The translations under genes were made by a program, and so were the position numbers. 64,000 nt of DNA from Cryptomeria japonica (lineage: Eukaryota; Streptophyta; Pinopsida; Cupressales; Cupressaceae). The DNA lies in contig NC_081415.1 in assembly GCF_030272615.1 (NCBI RefSeq), positions 232,385,303 to 232,449,302 on the forward strand, given 5' to 3'. The notes below the pieces were generated by a model. The model was given only the letters and a program-made list of their open reading frames with translations, did no database searches and had not been told where the DNA came from. Positions 57,937 through 64,000 of this stretch are shown in pieces; the stretch's first letter is position 1; every line of letters starts with the position of its first letter.

Positions 57937-59013
57937 TTGGAAAATGATGATGTGTCCTTACAACATCCTCACAATGCTCCCTTACATGTTGAATTCTCCA
58001 TAAATAAAACTTGTGTCAAACGTGTGCTCATAGATGGAGGAGCTGGATTAAACATTTGTGCTCTAAGTTTGATAAAAGCTTTGGGATATTCAGAGAATGC
58101 AGTAGATCCAAAAAAGAAAATAACCATCAAAGTTTATGATGAAGCAGAGTGTTCTTCTAAAGGAACTGTTGTGATGTCAATAAGGATAGGACCTGTGGAA
58201 AAGGATACATTGTGCCAAGTTTTAGATTTTAACCTCTCCTACAACATTCTTCTAGGGAGACCATGGATTCACAAGATGCAAGAAGTTCCTTCTACATATC
58301 ATCAATGTGTAAAATTTCCTCATGAAGGAAAAGAGATCACTATAATTGCAGACTCCAATCAATATTGTAATAATTTGAAACCCGCACAAGATATAAGAGT
58401 TCCACATAATAGAGAATCAGTATATCCTACCAAAGAAATTCAAGAAAATTTATGGGAAAATTTTTAAGAAAATCTCAAGTTAAATGATGAAGGAATGGGA
58501 AAGTATTCTTTGCAAAATTTTCCACTTTCCCCTAAGTCATATGGGAAACCTACAGATATTCAGTCAAAGGCATCAGGAAAATCAAAACATATGTTTAAAG
58601 GAACCTTTGTTAGTGCTAGAACTCTTGAAGAAGAAAATGAAGACAAAGACATTCTTGGTTGGTTGTACAAGGATGAAGATAAAACTATAGCAACAGCAAC
58701 AGAAGTCAATATTCCCATAAAACAATATGGCAAAGGATATGAAATCATGCAAAAGATGGGATATGAAGGAAAAGGACCAATTGGTAAGAAACATCAAGGT
58801 ATTTTAGAACCTATTTGTCTGCACTCACAATCCACAGAAGATAAATCTGGGCTGGGATATCTAAAGTCTAATCAAAAGAAACATAATCATCAACAGCAAA
58901 AATGGAGAAAAAAATCAGTTTCTAAAGAAGAAAATTGGCAAGAAAAGCTACATCAAACGGCCAAAACAGTAACCAATAAGAAAAAGAAAGAAGAAGAACA
59001 TGAAAAGAAATAA
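57937..59013 (+). pseudogene. Tat protease with C-terminal G-patch
   Basis: Retropepsin with active site VLIDGGAGLNICALSLIKAL (Asp-Gly-Gly, near residues 30-50), flap-side EAECSSKGTVVMSIRIG and the second block FNLSYNILLGRPWIH. A TAA at 58465-58467 interrupts the frame, which continues unchanged from 58495. Near 58715-58860 there is a G-patch: YGKGYEIMQKMGYEGKGPIG then KHQGILEPI and SGLGYL. G-patches occur in plant gypsy and some retroviral protease regions and bind nucleic acid. The frame begins without a true ATG (57937 is TTG), so the protease is part of a polyprotein. A frameshift precedes the RT frame. Confidence 0.85.
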
Positions 59014-59312
59014 GAAGAGACTACCATCAAAGGTGAAGAAAAACCTTGTCAACAAGTTCTAAAAATACAAAGGCAAAATCCAAACAAGATATTCTAGAAG
59101 CAGTAAAAATAGAGATGACAGAAATCAAGGAATTTTTTGCACCACATGACATTCTAGTATGGTATAGTGGAGTAATCTTAGATTAGGATTCAGAGATAGA
59201 TTCCAATGAATATGAATGGAGTCTAGATATCTTATCCACTACATCAAGTAAGGAACACAATGAAGATCAAGCAGCTATCATGAAAGAAGACTTGTCTATT
59301 ACAGAATAAAAG

Positions 59313-62303
59313 ATGAAGTTAGAAAGAAGACAAGAGAAACTCAAAAGTCAGAGAAAAGAGGCGTATGTAAAAAGAAAAGGGAATGACAAAGATAGAGAAG
59401 AAATGCCACCAGAAGTGCAAACAAAGACCAGATATGGAAGAACCATAGAAGAACTAAGAGATAGTCAAGTTGGACTAACTATTAATCCAGAAGAAGTTGA
59501 GTTTGAAAGGAGACAAAATCTAGTAAAAGAATCTACTTTACCTTGTGCACAAATATGTCAACTTCTAAATGCAAATAAGGTCAACCAAGAAGGAATTTGC
59601 AGCATCAAAGATGTGTGTGTGGATATAATCCATTCATTTAAGGGACACATGTCAGTTGAAGAACCACTTGAGTGTGAACTACAAAATGCTAATATAAATT
59701 TTGTTAAGACTAATTCGGAAACGCTTATGAAAGACAATTCTCACAAACATTTAATCTATGATAGTACCTATTCTACGCCAAGCTATGATCATTATGTCAT
59801 GAATATTGAAACACCTAATGATGACGATGATTATGATTTACCCCTTCTCCATCTTGAACTAATTGATTGGGATAATTTAGACAACCCCGAACTGAATGTC
59901 TTTTCTAATGACCATGACTTAGCCGTGTACCTTAACATTGTTGAACCCATCCATCCTAAGATATCTTCCATTGAAGAATCAAGTGATGTTTCTCATAGTC
60001 AAGAGAATGCCAAACTTTTTAGTCGTAAAAGTGAAATAAAACAAGGAAAGAGACCTATTGTTGAAAACCATTTCATGGAAACATTAGATCAATCAAAAGA
60101 GAAAACAAAAGGTGTATCTGAAGGTGAAAACCTCCTTGAGGCGCCAGAATATGGAAAGTTTGACATTCTTCCTACATATTTTCAAGAGAGATCTGTTATC
60201 CTGATAGAACCAACAGAAGCAGTAAATATTGATACATCAAAAGATCCTAAAATACTTCATTTTGTTGCCTTGTTATCAAAAAGAGAGAGGAAAGAGTACA
60301 TGGAATTCTTTAAGCAAAGACAAATAAATTTTGCTTGGTCTTATGTAGATATGCCAGGACTTAACCCAGATCTTATCATGCATAATCTTAATGTGGATTT
60401 AAAAGAAAAACATGTTAAGCAAAAACTGAGAAAGATGCGTCTGCATATTTCTCTCCTTGTCAAAACCGAGCTCAAGAAACTATTAGAAGTGGGTTTTATA
60501 AGACCAGTTGCTTATCTAGAATGGGTCTCAAGTATTGTACTAGTATCAAAGCCAGATAAGAGCATAAGAGTCTGCACAGATTACAGAGATCTGAATAAAA
60601 CATATCCAAAAGATGATTTCCCACTACCAAGCATTGATATCATAGTAGAATTATCAACAGGACATGAGATGTTTTCATTAATGGATGGCTTCTCAGGATA
60701 TAATCAAATAAGAATCACACCTGAAGATCAAGAGAAAACAACTTTCACCTGTGCATGGGGAACGTACTGCTGGAATGTTATGCCATTTGGGCTTAAGAAT
60801 GCAGGAGCAACTTATCAAAGGGATATGACAACAATTTTCCATGATATGATGCATACATTCATGGAAGACTATGTTGATGACATACTTGCAAAATATCACA
60901 CAAGAAAAGAACATTTGAATATTTTAAGCAAGATTTTTGACAGGCTGGAAAGATATCAATTGAGATTGAATCCAAAGAAATGTGCATTTGGGGTAACCTC
61001 TAGAAAGCTCCTTGGATACATTATATCAGCTCGTGGGATTGAAGTAGATCCTAGAAAAGTTAAAGCTATCATGGAGATGGAGTCACCTAAGAACATAAGT
61101 CAATTGTGATCTTTACAAAGAAGGTTGCAATCAATCAGGAGATTTGTTTCTCAATTGGGCGATAGATGTCTTCCATTTACCCATCTTTTACATAATAATG
61201 TTCCATTCAAATGGGATACAAAATGTCAAGAAGCTTTCTTGCAAATAAAAGAATATCTTATGAGTCCTCCAGTACTGATATCACCAACCAAAGGGAAACC
61301 ATTGTTACTCTATGTCTCAGCAACAAGTGTATCATTAGGCACTCTCCTAGCTCAACATGATAATGAAGGAAAAGAAAGAGTAGTTTATTATATCAGTAGA
61401 ACACTTGTTGGCTATGAGTTAAATTATTCCTCAATTGAAAAAATATGTCTAGCAGTTGTATTTGCAACTCAGAAGCTATGACATTATATGTTGATTCATT
61501 CTGTAAAACTAATAGCAAAGATAGATCCTCTCAAATATTTGTTGAGCAAGTCAACATTGACAGGGAAACTAGCAAAATGGGTTATGATACTGAGTGAATT
61601 TGACATAGAATATGTTAACCAAAAAGCTATCAAGGGACAAGTCATTGTTGATCAATTGGTTGATGCACCTTTACAAAATAACATGCCTTTGCACATCGAA
61701 TTTCCTGATGCAGATATCTTGATAGTCAGTACAAACTTTTGGGAGTTGTATTTTGATGGTTCTTATTCCCAATATGGATCAGGTGCAGGAATCTTTTTCA
61801 TCACACCTCAAAGACACACAATTCTAAAATCATATAGACTGTGATTTCCATGCACCAATAATACTGCAGAGTATGAAGCATTGGCTATAGGACTTAAAAT
61901 GGCCATTGAATGGACTGTCAAAGAACTACATGTCTATGGTAATTCACAACTTGTCATTAATCAAATAAATGATGAATATCAACCAAAGGATGATAAGCTT
62001 ATGCCATACAAACAGGTGATAGAGGAATTTAAAGAGAACTTTAAAGAAATCACATTCACCCAGATTCCCAGAAATGAGAATAAAGTAGCAGATGCGATGG
62101 CTACAATAGCATCTCTCTTACAAAATAAAGAGAATCAACAGCATTACAAATTTCTCATGGAAGATATCTTAACCCCTACCATCCAATCCCAGCATACCTA
62201 TCGAATTTGCCATATGTCAGGAACTAGTGAATCTTTATATGGTCAAACCTACCAATATTTGAAAGATCATATCCTTCCTCTAGAATTATCTCGTAATCAA
62301 TGA
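59313..62303 (+). pseudogene. Tat RT, degenerate RNase H and second (archaeal-type) RNase H
   Basis: Residues 1-370 are a charged linker. The RT spans about 60360-61109: VGFIRPVAYLEWVSSIVLVS, RVCTDYRDLNKTYPKDDFPL, FSLMDGFSGYNQIRI and catalytic EDYVDDILAK near residue 519, ending in a stop at 61109. The first RNase H (61125-61481) lacks its first Asp (LLLYVSATSVSLGTLLAQ), as is usual in Tat. A TGA near 61480 follows. The second RNase H (61735-62130) has ELYFDGSYSQYGSGAG, a stop, NNTAEYEALAIGLKMAIEW, VYGNSQLVINQ (catalytic Asp changed to Asn at 61941-61943) and NKVADAMA. RT is intact at its active site but lies in a broken polyprotein. Confidence 0.88.
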
Positions 62304-62423
62304 AGAAACTTTATCCGTCAATCCTCTTGCTATACCATTATTGCTGATATCCTATATAGGTGTGGTCTAGATAGTACATTGTTGAGATGTCTTGAAAAAG
62401 ATGAATCTGAGAGAGTTCTTAAT

Positions 62424-63491
62424 GACATTCATGCAGGTATTTGTGGTACACACACAAGTGGTTTAACATTGGCTAAGAAACTTATTTGTATGGGTTACTT
62501 CTAGCCTACTATGGAAAGAGATTCATTCACCTATGCTAGAAAATGTAAACAATGTTAGATCCATGGAAATCTAATTCATGCACCAGCACAAGAGTTATAT
62601 CCTATGACAGGATCATGGCCATTTTCACAGTGGGGCCTTGATTTGGTAGGAAAGATCAATCCCTCATCTTCTAATGGACATAAGTTCATTCTGATTGCTC
62701 CTAAATATTTTACTAAGTGGATTAAAGCAGTGCCTTTAACAACAATGATGAGAAAACAAATATCATCATTCTTCTTGAATTACATAATCTGTCACTATGG
62801 CGTTCCTATGACCATTATCACTGATAATGGAAGACCATTCAAAAATCAAGATGTGAAAGAGCTATGTGAACAGTTTCATATTCAATATAGGTTCTCTACT
62901 CCATATTATCCATAGGGAAATGGTCAAGCTAAGGTATCAAACAAAACTATCTTGAAAATCTTGAAGAAAACAGTCAATGAAGCTAGATAAGACTGGCACA
63001 TTCAGCTAAATCCTGCTCTTTGGGCATACCGAACTAGCGTCCGCACTCCAATAGGGGCAACTCCATAATGTTTGGTCTATGGATCAAAAGCTATATTACC
63101 TATAGAAGTAGAGATACCTTCTCTATGAGTATCCTTGCACGGTCTTATACCAGAAGAAGAACAACGAGTCTCTCAACTCTAGGAACTAGAATTAATTCAA
63201 GAACGTCGCCAAAATGTAACAGAACATTTGAAAGTATACCAACAAAGAATGGCAAGAAGCTATAACTACAAAGTCAAGCCGTGTATTTTCCCGATTGGAG
63301 ATATAGTTCTAAGGGAGAATCCAAGAAATCAGCAGGATCGAGAAAAAAAGGGAAAATTTGAACCAAATTGGCTAGGACCTTTTGTCATAGTAGCAACATA
63401 TGGATCAAGAGCATACATGTTATCTACCCCTGAAGGTGATTAGTTTGATGAACCTATCAATTCTATCCATCTCAAGAAATTCTATGCTTGA
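62424..63491 (+). pseudogene. Tat integrase
   Basis: Zinc-binding HHCC region IHAGICGTHTSGLTLAKKL to CKQC near 62550, with stops at about 62503 and 62557. The core shows WGLDLVGKINPSSSNGHKFI (Asp) and TIITDNGRPF (Asp). In the third position NGQAK has Lys instead of Glu (62931-62933), and a TAG lies at 62913. The C-terminal GPY/F-type module is GKFEPNWLGPFVIVATYGSRAY, followed by a stop near 63441 and the natural end KKFYA at 63491. The related fragment at 25.8-26.9 kb keeps the Glu. Confidence 0.85.
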
Positions 63492-63493
63492 GA

Positions 63494-64000
63494 TATAAAG
63501 TCCTAAAATAATCAATAAAAAGCATATAAAGTCCTGAAAAAATCAATAAAAAGCATATAAAATCCAAAACAAAAATGCAATAAATTTAGATGGTGAAAAC
63601 CTGGTAAACAGACGTTATCTAAAAAGTAAGTTCCTCTATCTATGAGATCACTTTGCACACCTATCCACTCTATCCTATCATATCTATCCAATCCATCTAT
63701 CGCTAGCTTATCCATTCCATCTTTTGCATCCATTGCTCTGCACCATTTAGCAAGAAATATGCAACTTACCACCAGTTATCAATCTTTCACACACTTGTCG
63801 TAGTCACTATCTTAGATTTTATCAAAACCAATCAATATGCATTTGTATCCATCCATGGTTTGGATCTTGATCAATTCATACATCCATAATAAATTTTTGT
63901 TTTCGCTGGGGACAAAATCCTAATTCCTTTTGGTAAGGTGATATCTTGAATCTTTGAAAAAAAATCAAAACATTCGAAAAACTTAGAACAACCAAAAACA
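63494..64000 (+). other. 3' region of Tat element
   Basis: Two and a half tandem copies of an approximately 33-bp unit (TAAAGTCCT...AATCAATAAAAAGCATA) at 63494-63565, then sequence without a gene. No polypurine tract or 3' LTR before the window ends. Confidence 0.6.

Larger units (their letters stand above)
52560..64000 (+). mobile_element. Tat-type Ty3/gypsy retrotransposon, 3' end outside window
   Basis: LTR, TGGCGCC-type primer site, long leader, gag, protease with G-patch, RT, RNase H, a second RNase H and integrase, in that order. The second RNase H downstream of a degenerate first one is characteristic of the Tat lineage. All coding parts carry stops or frameshifts. It inserted into the third pol-less copia-type element; the left flanking 5 bp are CATTG, but the right flank is beyond the window. 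Confidence 0.88.

Noticed and set aside
1-64000. CRISPR arrays, tRNA or rRNA genes, bacterial operons
   Set aside because: None seen. Direct repeats present are LTRs, microsatellites or word repeats without uniform spacers; the coding content is plant retroelement.

Overview
This is a window of a large, repeat-dense plant nuclear genome. I found no convincing host gene. Almost everything assignable is LTR retrotransposon, mostly old, inserted into one another on both strands and broken by stops and frameshifts. The sequence is AT-rich. Plant origin is shown by Ty1/copia elements with tRNA-iMet-type primer sites, a Tat-type Ty3/gypsy element with a second RNase H, and a plant mobile domain (PMD) reading frame. 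The length of the nested repeats would suit a gymnosperm-like giant genome, but that is only a guess.

Layout from left to right. 1-1889 is the 5' end of a minus-strand Ty3/gypsy element (start of gag, primer site, LTR). Copy 1 of an unusual pol-less copia-type element (1890-8562, 5-bp target duplication GATAC) is inserted in it. 8568-13568 is a minus-strand copia gag with its LTR. 13570-25844 holds two plus-strand copia units: the first is interrupted by a complete 4.3-kb gag-protease element (14311-18575, target duplication CTAAT), and the second has lost its reverse transcriptase active site by an in-frame deletion. 25845-28699 is the integrase end of a gypsy element carrying a solo copia LTR. 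28700-34563 is gypsy LTR plus the tail of a Tat-like element with an antisense PMD frame. Copy 2 of the pol-less element (34564-41273) sits in that tail, which resumes at 41274 with its polypurine tract and 3' LTR. 42846-45195 carries an unknown coiled-coil frame and a LINE RNase H remnant, both minus strand. 45373-49849 is the 5' end of another minus-strand gypsy element. 50266-52557 is the 3' end of a third pol-less copia-type element. 52560-64000 is a Tat-type gypsy element (LTR, primer site, gag, protease with G-patch, RT, RNase H, second RNase H, integrase) that runs off the window.

The main theme is parasitism among retroelements. Several units have terminal control sequences (LTR ends, tRNA-iMet primer site, polypurine tract) but no polymerase, and carry a zinc-knuckle protein or an unfamiliar reading frame instead. 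The best candidate for an undescribed system is the family represented by 1890-8562 and 34564-41273: a coiled-coil/zinc-knuckle gag-like protein followed by a roughly 1,080-codon second protein, conserved between two copies, with no protease, integrase or RT between the LTRs. Its polypurine tract and LTR tip match those of the pol-bearing copia units at 13.6-25.8 kb, which are a plausible source of enzymes. All calls come from reading the sequence and conceptual translations by eye; no database search was run.
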